Positions 1 through 6,852 of a stretch of 43,237 nt of DNA are shown piece by piece. The notes below the pieces were generated by a model that did not search any database, had not been told where the DNA came from, and saw nothing but the letters and a program-made list of their open reading frames with translations. The DNA is taken from the NCBI RefSeq assembly GCF_946220915.1, contig NZ_CAMIHH010000016.1:1-43237 (forward strand), written 5' to 3'. The DNA is from an uncultured Flavobacterium sp. GTDB taxonomy: Bacteria > Bacteroidota > Bacteroidia > Flavobacteriales > Flavobacteriaceae. The translations under genes and the position numbers were made by a program. Every line of letters starts with the position of its first letter. The first letter of the stretch is position 1.

Positions 1-30
1 GAGCAAAACACTAATTTATGGTGCAGCTAA

Positions 31-59
31 AAATTAGCGGAATTGGTGCAATTTGTGGC
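31..59. repeat. Diverged copy of the AAATTAG..GTG..AATT repeat
   Basis: This 29-nt stretch aligns without gaps to the right arm of the inverted-repeat element at 42125-42153, matching at 23 of 29 positions (shared blocks AAATTAG, AATT, GTG, AATT, GGC). A short inverted pair, CTAATTT at 11-17 and AAATTAG at 31-37, sits beside it. It is probably one arm of the same dispersed family, with the rest off the left edge or decayed. It has no visible coding role. Confidence 0.5.
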
Positions 60-87
60 AGAGATGCATTCATTGGTAGAGATTTCA

Positions 88-95
88 TACTTTTG
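88..95 (+). promoter_or_regulatory. -7 box of the YkgJ-like gene
   Basis: TACTTTTG is an exact match to the Bacteroidota -7 consensus TAnnTTTG and ends 25 nt before the ATG at 121. No TTG lies at the usual 19-23 nt upstream, so only the -7 element is supported. It argues for the start at 121 rather than an upstream TTG at 43, which would lie before the promoter. Confidence 0.55.
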
Positions 96-120
96 CCGCA
101 GGAAGATAAATGACTGCGGA

Positions 121-615
121 ATGGAGGAATTTTTAAAGCAACTGCCTAAGCTTGCCAAAGATAAGCATAACGAAAATAAAAAGTTTTTTGATAAGCTTAA
201 AAAGAAGGCGCCCAAAAACCTGGATTATGTAATGCAGGAACTGCACGACAGGGAATTTAAAAAAGACTATTGCCTGGAATGTGCCAACTGCTGCAAGACT
301 ACCGGGCCGCTATTTACCCTTGCTGACATTGAGCGCATTGCGAAGCACCTCCGCCTGAAGCCGCAACAGTTCATCGACAAGTACCTGCGTATTGATGAGG
401 ATAAGGACTATGTATTGCAAAGTGTGCCTTGTCACTTTCTCGACAGCGAAAATTATTGCCTCATTTACGACGTTCGCCCCAAAGCCTGCCGGGAATACCC
501 GCATACCGACAGGAAGAAATTTCAGCAGATTTCCAACCTTACCCTGCAAAATGTAGCGATATGCCCCGCAGCGTATAACATTGTAGAAGAGATGAAAAAG
601 AAGATAATGATATGA
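121..615 (+). CDS. YkgJ-family cysteine-cluster protein
   Basis: A 164-residue soluble protein of the YkgJ/zinc- or iron-chelating cysteine-cluster family (PF03692-like). The hallmark CxxCxxCC cluster is at residues 51-58 (C51, C54, C57, C58), followed by a PCxFL segment near 103 and the CLIYDxRPxxCxxYP signature at about 113-127, with a final Cys in a CPAA motif. The N-terminal 50 residues are Lys-rich and helical. I start at the ATG at 121 because a -7 box lies at 88-95; an in-frame TTG at 43 would add an unfamiliar N-terminus. The stop overlaps the next start as ATGA, so the two genes are probably co-transcribed. Family members are thought to bind metal or an Fe-S cluster, but the cellular role is not established. 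Confidence 0.85.
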   Translation: MEEFLKQLPKLAKDKHNENKKFFDKLKKKAPKNLDYVMQELHDREFKKDYCLECANCCKTTGPLFTLADIERIAKHLRLKPQQFIDKYLRIDEDKDYVLQSVPCHFLDSENYCLIYDVRPKACREYPHTDRKKFQQISNLTLQNVAICPAAYNIVEEMKKKIMI

Positions 616-1034
616 AAACCTACCGCTCGAAAATCGACATCTGGTTACTGCTGCTAATTTTCGTCCCGTTATGCTTTTCTTTGTTAGAAACGATTGTTGA
701 GGGCGAGTGGATGGTGGCGGGCATCCTTATTTTAACCATTGCCTTTGTAATCTACCTGATATTTTGCATCAGGTATGTGATTAATGGCGAAACACTGGAG
801 GTTAAAATGGGATTTATGGGAACTAAGCGTATTGAAATCTCAGACATCAGTTCTGTGGAAAAGAACAACAACGCTATAAGCTCACCGGCCATGTCGTTGA
901 AAAGGCTGGAGATATGGTATGGCGGCAAGTATGATTCTATAGTGATATCCCCGCCCGACAGGGAAGCATTTGTAAAGGAACTGCTGAGGGTAAATCCAAA
1001 TATTACCCTCAAAAATATAATCATTCCGCAATAG
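612..1034 (+). CDS. PH-like domain small membrane protein
   Basis: A 140-residue protein with two hydrophobic segments at about residues 10-26 and 33-55, followed by a soluble beta-rich region containing VINGETLEVK and a C-terminal stretch reading PPDREAFVKELLRVNP. This layout is that of the bacterial PH-like (YdbT/bPH) small membrane proteins common in Flavobacteriaceae, where the line 'SPPDREAFVKEL' is typical. The start overlaps the stop of the YkgJ-like gene by ATGA, so translation is probably coupled. No function can be assigned beyond a membrane-anchored PH-like fold. Confidence 0.7.
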   Translation: MKTYRSKIDIWLLLLIFVPLCFSLLETIVEGEWMVAGILILTIAFVIYLIFCIRYVINGETLEVKMGFMGTKRIEISDISSVEKNNNAISSPAMSLKRLEIWYGGKYDSIVISPPDREAFVKELLRVNPNITLKNIIIPQ

Positions 1035-1077
1035 CAGCAGAACGATTTTTTTATAGTTTTACCACAAATTATAACCC

Positions 1078-1443
1078 ATGGCACGACTCACTGCTCTCAA
1101 GCCGATGCTTTACACCCGTGACCTAAAGGAAACCGTAGCTTTCTATACCGGAATACTTGGCTTTGAATGCGCTGGATTGGAGGAAAGCTGGGGCTGGGTA
1201 TCATTTGAAAAAGATGGCATCGAAATCATGGCGTGCATACCCAATGAGCATATTCCGTTCAACGTGTCGGTATTTACCGGTTCGGTCTATATTACGACGG
1301 ATGATGTGGATGCGCTTTGGGAATTATGGAAAGATAAGTGTCGCATTTGCTACGGCATTGAAACTTTTGATTACGGCATGCGTGAATTTGCCCTGTATGA
1401 TAATAATGGCTACCTGTTGCAGTTTGGGCAGGAAGTAAACTAA
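1078..1443 (+). CDS. VOC-family (glyoxalase/bleomycin-resistance fold) protein
   Basis: A 121-residue protein with one vicinal-oxygen-chelate module. It opens with the usual KPMLYTRDLKETVAFYTGILGF pattern (beta strand, helix, F-Y-xx-LGF) and closes with DYGMREFALYDNNGYLLQFG, the family's D-x-x-x-G-x-x-L-x-F strand with a Gln where a metal-binding Glu is often found. Single-module members usually dimerise to form the active site. The substrate is unknown; the missing terminal Glu leaves open whether it binds metal. It follows the PH-like gene by 43 nt and precedes the next small gene by 9 nt, consistent with one transcript. Confidence 0.85.
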   Translation: MARLTALKPMLYTRDLKETVAFYTGILGFECAGLEESWGWVSFEKDGIEIMACIPNEHIPFNVSVFTGSVYITTDDVDALWELWKDKCRICYGIETFDYGMREFALYDNNGYLLQFGQEVN

Positions 1444-1452
1444 TAAACGCCT

Positions 1453-1701
1453 ATGAAACTTTTACGCAACATTATGATTATGGCAATCTTCTCAATGGGA
1501 TTGTCTGCCTTGCTGTACTACAAGAACAGTGATGTAATAAAAACAGCATCCTGGGTAGATGAAATAGGAGAGATTGCCACAGTGGGGCTGTTCATCTTCA
1601 TATTTACCTTCGTACTATACCTTATTGCGCGTACAGTGGTTAAGGGGGCCAGGACAGTAGCAAAGAAAAAGCCCTCCGATGCGGAAGGCCCTGGCCGTTA
1701 A
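1453..1701 (+). CDS. Small membrane protein of unknown function
   Basis: An 82-residue protein with two predicted membrane segments (about residues 7-24 and 41-60) and a basic tail (ARTVVKGARTVAKKKP). I do not recognise a family. It lies 9 nt after the VOC gene and probably belongs to its operon. Its last codons, about 1671-1689, form a GC-rich hairpin that on the other strand is followed by a T-run, so the tail may have been shaped by the terminator of the convergent gene. Its TAA stop overlaps the stop of that gene inside a shared TTAA. Confidence 0.65.
   Translation: MKLLRNIMIMAIFSMGLSALLYYKNSDVIKTASWVDEIGEIATVGLFIFIFTFVLYLIARTVVKGARTVAKKKPSDAEGPGR
1663..1689 (-). terminator. Intrinsic terminator of the small minus-strand gene
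   Basis: Read on the minus strand, an 8-bp stem with one mismatch (arms 1682-1689 and 1671-1678, loop ATG-complement) is followed by TTTTTCTTT. It lies just after the stop of the minus gene ending at 1698, inside the coding sequence of the plus-strand neighbour. Confidence 0.6.
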
Positions 1702-1910
1702 GCGGTGATTTCGTCGGTGGCGTGCTGTTTTAGTTCGCCTACAAAACTCTCGATGCTGTGAATTTTATCTTCTACATATTCCAGCAAACCTTCAATTTTG
1801 TCCCTTAGGCTTTCAAAGAAGGCGATGACATCGTCTACATATCCCTTCGCCCTTTCAATAAGGCCCAGGATCATTTCAATGAAGTCGTTTATTTTTTCGG
1901 TAATGTTCAT
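1698..1910 (-). CDS. Small amphipathic helical protein, unknown function
   Basis: A 70-residue protein that is almost entirely heptad-like, with alternating Ile/Leu/Phe/Val and Glu/Lys/Asp (IEMILGLIERA, VIAFFESLRDKIEGLLEYV, IESFVGELKQ). It has no signal peptide or membrane segment and looks like a single long amphipathic helix or helical hairpin, possibly membrane-surface bound or self-associating. I recognise no family. An intrinsic terminator directly after the stop supports it as an expressed gene. It converges on the plus-strand small membrane protein with a 4-nt overlap. Confidence 0.6.
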   Translation of the reverse strand: MNITEKINDFIEMILGLIERAKGYVDDVIAFFESLRDKIEGLLEYVEDKIHSIESFVGELKQHATDEITA

Positions 1911-2024
1911 GGTGTAAGTTTTAAGATTAATACTACTGAAAATTACAAAACACTACTGTTACACGAAAATACTTTGTAAAAACATTATGATTTGCATTCA
2001 AAATTATAATGAATGTATGTAGCT

Positions 2025-2059
2025 GCCCCGCTCTCTTTCGGAGAGGGCTGGGAGAGAGG
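2025..2059. repeat. Dispersed palindromic repeat, CTCTCC/GGAGAG family (copy 1)
   Basis: Core CTCTCTTTCGGAGAG at about 2031-2045 is a perfect short palindromic stem, flanked by CCCCG and GGGCTGGGAGAGAGG. It resembles copies at 4790-4820 and 26392-26426, and lies 7 nt beyond the stop of the NamZ-like gene, where it could also act in 3' end formation. Confidence 0.6.
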
Positions 2060-2066
2060 CTTTGCT

Positions 2067-3359
2067 CTATCGGTAAATCAAATACTTCTTCCGCATCTTT
2101 TTGAAATCTGAAATCCCTTCCTTCCATGTGGATCGTATATCGCCTTCGTCCATACCGCTCTCAATCTGCTCCCGTAAAGTTTGTGTACCGGCCAGTTTGG
2201 TAAAGAACGAAGTAAAGAAAACAGATTTGTCCCTGGTTTCATCATACGCCTTTAGCAGCCATTTCAGTTCCAGCTTCTTCACTTTTGGAGCATTGCTCAG
2301 GTCTTCTCCAAAGCAAACCCTGCCTTTTAGTGGTGGTTCCTTCGACCCTTCATTTGGCGTGGGCGTAAAGCTGAAACCGGTATCAGGCAGGTCGGGCGAC
2401 CCATATACCTGGAACTGCTTGTCGGTGCCACGGCCTAAGCTTACATTGGTGCCTTCAAAAAAGCAGAGGCTGGCATAAAGGTTTATGGCTTTATCGTTCG
2501 GCAGGTTTGGCGATGGTTTTACCGGCAGGTGGTAAAACATATTGCGCCTGTAGTTGAGGCAGGGTATAACGGTCAGCTGGCATTGTACACTGTCTTTCAG
2601 CCATTTTTCGCCATTTATCATTTGGCCATATTCACCTATGGTCATGCCATGAAGAACAGGTATGGAGTGCATACCGATAAAGCTGCTGTGTTCCTTTTCG
2701 AGTATGGGACCGTCAATGATCGCACCGTTGGGGTTTGGCCTGTCGAATACAATAAGTGGCAGGTCCTTTTCGGCACAAGCCTCCATGATATAATGCAATG
2801 AAGATATGTAGGTGTAAAACCGCGCGCCCACATCCTGTAGGTCGAACACCAGTATGTCAATGCCATCCAGCTGGTCCGGCCTGGGCTTCTTGTTGTCGCC
2901 ATACAGGGAAATTATGGGTAGCCCGGTCTTTGTGTCCTTGCCGTCTTTTATCAATTCACCCGCATCGGCGGTGCCCCGGAAGCCGTGTTCGGGAGCATAA
3001 ATTTTCTGTACGTTTATCTTATTATCCAGTAAAAAATCAACAACGCTCATCATGCCCTCCTGGTTAGTGTTCAGGATAATGTTATCTGCTTCAGTACGGT
3101 TTTCAATGTATCGTACAATCCCGGTCTGGTTGGTTACCACACCAACACTTTTGCCTTCCAGCAGCGATAGGTAGGCATCAAAATTATCGGCTCCGGTAAT
3201 GATCTCTTTTTTGTCGTTTTTCGTTTTAAGGGAAATCTGCCTTGCCCGTGGTTCATCGCTCATGGGAAGGGTAGTGGTGGGGCGCATCGATTTTCCGCAC
3301 GCTACCATAAATAGTATTGAGAATAAAACTGTACTTTTGAAAAACGAATTATATACCAT
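2067..3359 (-). CDS. namZ: DUF1343 / NamZ-like exo-beta-N-acetylmuramidase lipoprotein
   Basis: A 430-residue DUF1343 protein. The N-terminus has a lipoprotein signal with lipobox MVAC (Cys about residue 21), so it should be anchored in the outer or inner membrane facing the periplasm. The two-domain body carries the family landmarks GVVTNQTG, APEHGFRG, LYGDNKKPRPDQL, FDLQDVGARFYTY, FDRPNPNG, and the distal NDKAINLYASLCFFEGTNVSLGRGT. DUF1343 members characterised as NamZ (GH171) release N-acetylmuramic acid from the non-reducing ends of peptidoglycan fragments, so a role in cell-wall recycling or turnover is likely. The start codon is only 6 nt from the start of the divergent permease gene. 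The gene symbol is by family and not proven for this protein. Confidence 0.85.
   Translation of the reverse strand: MVYNSFFKSTVLFSILFMVACGKSMRPTTTLPMSDEPRARQISLKTKNDKKEIITGADNFDAYLSLLEGKSVGVVTNQTGIVRYIENRTEADNIILNTNQEGMMSVVDFLLDNKINVQKIYAPEHGFRGTADAGELIKDGKDTKTGLPIISLYGDNKKPRPDQLDGIDILVFDLQDVGARFYTYISSLHYIMEACAEKDLPLIVFDRPNPNGAIIDGPILEKEHSSFIGMHSIPVLHGMTIGEYGQMINGEKWLKDSVQCQLTVIPCLNYRRNMFYHLPVKPSPNLPNDKAINLYASLCFFEGTNVSLGRGTDKQFQVYGSPDLPDTGFSFTPTPNEGSKEPPLKGRVCFGEDLSNAPKVKKLELKWLLKAYDETRDKSVFFTSFFTKLAGTQTLREQIESGMDEGDIRSTWKEGISDFKKMRKKYLIYR
3332..3339 (+). promoter_or_regulatory. -7 box of the LolC/E-like permease gene
   Basis: TACTTTTG matches TAnnTTTG exactly and ends 26 nt before the TTG start at 3366. 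It lies inside the first codons of the divergent NamZ-like gene, so the promoter is embedded in the neighbour's signal-peptide region. Confidence 0.55.
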
Positions 3360-3365
3360 ACCCGT

Positions 3366-4601
3366 TTGAATTTAGAATATTTCATAGCCCGGAGGCTGGT
3401 TTCTGCAAAAAGCCATAAAAGTAGTATATCTGCGCCAATTATAAAAATCGCCATCATAGCCATTGCCATAGGCATTACCATGATGGTCATTGCGGTGGCC
3501 ACGGGGCGCGGGCTTCAGGATAAAATACGCGAAAAAGTCTCGGCCTTCAACGGCCATATTGTCATTTCGGCTTTTGATGACAACCAGTCCGAGGTCAGTG
3601 TCGAGCCGCTGTCTGTAAAACAGGATTTCTACCCAAAGTTTACCGAAGTGAAAGATGTACGGCACATCCAGGCGGTGGCATCCAAGGCAGGCATCATACG
3701 CACTGAAAAAGCTTTTGATGGCATCGTATTTAAAGGTGTGGGTAAGGAGTACAAATGGGATATCTTGGAAGAATACATAACAAAAGGCAGAAAGCCCAAC
3801 CTCAATGCTGCACTCAATAATGAGGTAATGCTATCCGGATACCTTGCTGGCCGGCTTGAGCTGAAAGTGGGCGATGAGTTCAATACCTATTTTATGAAGG
3901 AAGGTGGCAACGGAATGCCCAACCTCCGGCGCTTTAAGCTCGTGGGGATCTACAATTCCGGTTTCCAGGAATTCGATGCGGTATATGTAATTGGAGACAT
4001 ACGCCATGTGCAGCGCATTAATAAATGGCGTAACGGCGAGGTAGGTTCTTTTGAGGTTTTCATAGATGATTTTGACCAGATCGACCAAAAGGGAAGGGAA
4101 ATCCACGAAGCAATACCGCCAACGCTCGAGGCACGCACCATAAAGCAGAAGTACTTTAATATCTTCGAGTGGCTCACGCTGTTCGATGTCAACATTATGG
4201 TCATTATAATTATTATGGTAGTGGTGGCAACCATCAATATGGTGGTGGCGCTATTGGTGCTTATCCTGGAGCGCACACAAATGGTAGGTATGCTCAAGGC
4301 GTTAGGCGCGACCAACTGGAGTGTGCGGAAAATATTCCTGTACAATGCGGCTTACCTTGTTATTAAAGGACTGCTTTGGGGTAATGGCATCAGCCTTGCG
4401 CTGATTTTTATACAGAAGTATTTTGGCGTGATTACGCTGCCGCCCGAAAATTATTATGTGAGCGTTGCGCCTGTTACTATTGATGTCCCTGCAATACTCC
4501 TTATTAATATGGGCACGATTGTGGTTTGCGTATCGCTGCTGCTCATACCATCCTATATCATTACCAGGATCTCCCCGGTAAAAGCTTTGCGCTTCGATTA
4601 G
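3366..4601 (+). CDS. ABC transporter permease, FtsX/LolC-LolE type
   Basis: A 411-residue FtsX-family permease. A first membrane helix at about residues 22-45 (IIKIAIIAIAIGITMMVIAV) is followed by a long periplasmic MacB-core domain (about 50-265) and three C-terminal helices (about 275-300, 322-345, 370-395) ending SPVKALRFD, the usual FtsX-like tail. This is the layout of lipoprotein-releasing LolC/LolE permeases and matches the abundant flavobacterial form beginning NxEYFIAxRL. The start is TTG; no in-frame ATG exists nearby, and a -7 box lies 26 nt upstream. No ATPase gene is adjacent, so the partner must be encoded elsewhere. It likely helps move lipoproteins from the inner membrane. Confidence 0.85.
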   Translation: MNLEYFIARRLVSAKSHKSSISAPIIKIAIIAIAIGITMMVIAVATGRGLQDKIREKVSAFNGHIVISAFDDNQSEVSVEPLSVKQDFYPKFTEVKDVRHIQAVASKAGIIRTEKAFDGIVFKGVGKEYKWDILEEYITKGRKPNLNAALNNEVMLSGYLAGRLELKVGDEFNTYFMKEGGNGMPNLRRFKLVGIYNSGFQEFDAVYVIGDIRHVQRINKWRNGEVGSFEVFIDDFDQIDQKGREIHEAIPPTLEARTIKQKYFNIFEWLTLFDVNIMVIIIIMVVVATINMVVALLVLILERTQMVGMLKALGATNWSVRKIFLYNAAYLVIKGLLWGNGISLALIFIQKYFGVITLPPENYYVSVAPVTIDVPAILLINMGTIVVCVSLLLIPSYIITRISPVKALRFD

Positions 4602-4692
4602 TAAAGTAATGCAGATAATAAAGTCTCTCTGATAATTTTCTGGAGCGAATGGCTTGGGCTTTACCACCTATCCTTGTTCCTGCTATCTGCTT

Positions 4693-4740
4693 TATCCCCC
4701 GCAGAAAAAGCGGTGGGATGCCGCTGCTATCAGGGCTATA
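4693..4740. repeat. Dispersed repeat, CCCCGC-AAAAAGCGG-GGGATGCCGCT family (copy 1)
   Basis: The block TATCCCCCGCAGAAAAAGCG, then GTGGGATGCCGCTGCTATC, is shared with 19015-19053 and more loosely with 17330-17370. The CCGC..GCGG part forms a short hairpin with an A-rich loop. No ORF is involved. Confidence 0.6.
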
Positions 4741-4789
4741 TAGATTGTTGTTTGCGTTTTTGGCTGGTTTGAGTAAGCACGTTCTGCTT

Positions 4790-4820
4790 CCCTCTCCTTT
4801 GGAGAGGGGTAGGGGTGAGG
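4790..4820. repeat. Dispersed palindromic repeat, CTCTCC/GGAGAG family (copy 2)
   Basis: Core CCCTCTCCTTTGGAGAGGGG is a perfect palindromic stem, followed by TAGGGGTGAGG. The same core and similar tail recur at 26392-26426, and a diverged form at 2025-2059. It lies next to the terminator of the SPOR gene. Confidence 0.7.
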
Positions 4821-4821
4821 C

Positions 4822-4847
4822 CAAAAAAAGCAGCGATAACGCTGCTT
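4822..4847 (-). terminator. Intrinsic terminator of the SPOR-domain gene
   Basis: An 8-bp perfect stem AAGCAGCG/CGCTGCTT (4828-4835 and 4840-4847) with loop ATAA reads into a run of T residues on the minus strand. It lies 21 nt beyond the stop of the gene ending at 4869. Confidence 0.8.
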
Positions 4848-4868
4848 CTCTCCAAAATATTGTGCTAA

Positions 4869-5258
4869 CTATTTATTCGGCTTTATCAGTAATGCATACG
4901 GATATTTTTTCCTTATCTCGACGAGGTTCTTTTCAGCTTCAAAGCGTGACTTGAAATTGCCCACCCATACCTTATAAGTGGGGCTTTCAAATACGATTGT
5001 GCCATCCAGGGCTTTAAATTCTTTTTTAAACTCCGAAAGCGTTTTTCGGGCCTTATCGTTATCGCCATAAAACACCTGCACCTTATACTTCTCATTTACA
5101 GTGATTGACGCATTAATCCTGCGTTTTTCGGCTAACAGCTGCTCAAATTTACTATCCTGTACAATCGTCACCGTATTCTCCTGTGCATAACTTTTTAAGC
5201 CTGAAAATGATAGAAAAATAATGCCTGAAAACTTCAGGGCTGATTTTAAAATTCTCAT
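4869..5258 (-). CDS. SPOR-domain secreted protein
   Basis: A 129-residue protein with a signal peptide (MRILKSALKFSGIIFLSFSG.. cut after SYAQ) and a C-terminal SPOR domain from about residue 55: YKVQVFYGDNDKARK, then YKVWVGNFKSRFEAEKNLVEIRKKYPYALLI. SPOR domains bind glycan strands lacking stem peptides, at division sites and elsewhere, so it is probably a periplasmic peptidoglycan-binding protein. I use the ATG at 5256-5258; an upstream ATG at 5279 would overlap the -7 box at 5277-5284. It is transcribed alone, with an identifiable promoter and terminator, divergently from the act/cox operon. Confidence 0.85.
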   Translation of the reverse strand: MRILKSALKFSGIIFLSFSGLKSYAQENTVTIVQDSKFEQLLAEKRRINASITVNEKYKVQVFYGDNDKARKTLSEFKKEFKALDGTIVFESPTYKVWVGNFKSRFEAEKNLVEIRKKYPYALLIKPNK

Positions 5259-5276
5259 AATGAAGTGGGTTTGATA

Positions 5277-5308
5277 CAAATGTACGACATATTGCGATAT
5301 CAGGGCAA
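5277..5308 (-). promoter_or_regulatory. Promoter of the SPOR-domain gene
   Basis: On the minus strand TACATTTG (5277-5284) is an exact TAnnTTTG box, with TTG (complement of CAA at 5306-5308) 21 nt upstream, the spacing expected for the Bacteroidota -33/-7 pair. Transcription would start at about 5270, 12 nt before the ATG. Confidence 0.7.
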
Positions 5309-5340
5309 ACCCTGTTTATTTAGAATTGTTATAAATTATC

Positions 5341-5389
5341 CCTTAAGATTTATTTAAGGTTTGAGAATAATTATGAAGTCGTATTTTTG
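5341..5389 (+). promoter_or_regulatory. Promoter of the act-cox operon with upstream inverted repeat
   Basis: TTG at 5361-5363 is followed after 18 nt by TATTTTTG (5382-5389), an exact TAnnTTTG box. The start site would be near 5394, leaving a leader of roughly 75 nt before actA. A perfect inverted repeat CCTTAA-N7-TTAAGG (5341-5346, 5354-5359) abuts the -33 element and is a candidate regulator site. Confidence 0.65.
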
Positions 5390-5471
5390 TGGGAGTTTTT
5401 GAAAAAGCATGGGCATTCCATGTAATGTATTGAAAAAACCGTACCAATTTTAGTCGATAATCATTTTTAAT

Positions 5472-6818
5472 ATGAAAAAAGTGGGTAACCATACTTCGTT
5501 TTCAAGAATTTTATTGTTCTTCCTGGCGTTATCGCTCACCATTCCTTTCACATCATTTGCGCAGGAAACTGCGGCTCCCACGGCGGCTCCGGCCACTGCT
5601 GCGGCTGCCCCTGCCGATGCTGCGGCGGCTCCTGCAGCCGGAGCGGGCGATCCTGTGAAAGGTAAGGAGCTGTTTAATAGTCTTTGTGCTGCATGCCACA
5701 AACTCGATGCCAAATCGACAGGCCCCGCGCTTCGCGGTGTGGCAGAAAGGCGTGACCGTGCGTGGCTGTCTAAGTGGATCCACAACAGTAGTGAGATGAT
5801 CAAGGCCGGCGACCCGATTGCGGTAAAGCTTTTTGCGGAGAACAACAACTCGGTAATGACGCCGTTCCCGCAATTGAGCGAAGGTGATATTGATAATATT
5901 TTGGCGTATACGTCTGAAGTGGCTCCGCCACCACCACCACCAACTGAAAAAACTAGTGCTGCGACTGAAGGCGGTTCATCAAATACCCTTATACTTGGTG
6001 CGTTGGTATTAGTGCTTGTAGTGCTTATCGTAATGCTTGTGTTGGTAAACAGGACCCTTAGGAGGGTGGCTGCCGCCAATGGTGTTGTGGTAGTTGCTGA
6101 GCAGCGTACTTCGCTTTGGAAGGCTTACGTAAAAAACCAGTTCCTTGTATTGGTTACGGCTATACTTCTTCTTTTGGCATCGTCGTACTTCCTGTACGGC
6201 TACCTGATGCAAATAGGGGTTGACCAGGGTTATGAGCCTGTTCAGCCAATACACTTCTCTCACAAAATACACGCCGGCGATAACGGCATCGACTGTAAGT
6301 ACTGCCACTCTTCTGCAAGGGTAAGCAAAACTTCGGGTATACCTTCGCTAAACGTGTGTATGAACTGTCATAAGAACATCAATGAGTTTGCAGGCGATAA
6401 AGATTCAGTATACGTTGATCATTCAAAAGAATTCTACAGCGGTGAGATCAAAAAGCTTTATGATGCCGTGGGCTGGGATGCCGCTGCGCAAAAATATACC
6501 GGAAAACAAAAACCTGTAAAATGGGTTAGGGTGCACAACCTTCCGGATTTTGTTTACTTCAACCACTCTCAGCACGTTTCTGTTGCAGGTGTAGAGTGCC
6601 AGACTTGCCACGGCCCTGTAGAGACCATGGAGGTTATGAGGCAGCACGCGCCGCTAACCATGGGTTGGTGCGTGAACTGTCACCGCGAGACTGATGTGAA
6701 GGTGGAAGGTAACGAGTATTACACAAAAATCCACGATGAGCTTGCTAAAAAATATGGCAAGCAAAAGCTTACTGCGGCTGACATGGGCGGTACCGAATGT
6801 GGAAAATGTCACTATTAA
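5472..6818 (+). CDS. actA: Alternative complex III subunit A, hexahaem cytochrome c with fused monohaem domain
   Basis: A 448-residue multihaem cytochrome c of the quinol:acceptor oxidoreductase ACIII. A signal peptide (to about residue 30, SFAQ) leads into an Ala/Pro-rich linker (31-57). Next comes a class-I monohaem domain with CAACH near 74 and an axial-ligand candidate in MTPFPQL, a PPPPPP linker, and two membrane helices (about 174-196 and 219-243). The periplasmic C-terminal part carries CKYCH, CMNCH, CQTCH, CVNCH and a final CGKCH two residues from the C-terminus. Six CxxCH motifs in total; ActA of Rhodothermus has five, so the N-terminal monohaem domain is an addition that may pass electrons to the oxidase. 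First gene of the operon, 34 nt before actB. Confidence 0.93.
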   Translation: MKKVGNHTSFSRILLFFLALSLTIPFTSFAQETAAPTAAPATAAAAPADAAAAPAAGAGDPVKGKELFNSLCAACHKLDAKSTGPALRGVAERRDRAWLSKWIHNSSEMIKAGDPIAVKLFAENNNSVMTPFPQLSEGDIDNILAYTSEVAPPPPPPTEKTSAATEGGSSNTLILGALVLVLVVLIVMLVLVNRTLRRVAAANGVVVVAEQRTSLWKAYVKNQFLVLVTAILLLLASSYFLYGYLMQIGVDQGYEPVQPIHFSHKIHAGDNGIDCKYCHSSARVSKTSGIPSLNVCMNCHKNINEFAGDKDSVYVDHSKEFYSGEIKKLYDAVGWDAAAQKYTGKQKPVKWVRVHNLPDFVYFNHSQHVSVAGVECQTCHGPVETMEVMRQHAPLTMGWCVNCHRETDVKVEGNEYYTKIHDELAKKYGKQKLTAADMGGTECGKCHY

Positions 6819-6852
6819 TATAATTCTAAGAAGCTAAATATCTGTATATAAC

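Noticed and set aside
43..120. N-terminal extension of the YkgJ-like protein from a TTG start
   Set aside because: It precedes the -7 box at 88-95 and crosses a repeat; the ATG at 121 fits the family better.
5450..6079. 209-residue open frame on the minus strand opposite actA
   Set aside because: It is Ala-, Ser- and Gly-rich only because it mirrors the GC-biased Ala/Pro codons of actA; no family features, and actA is certain.
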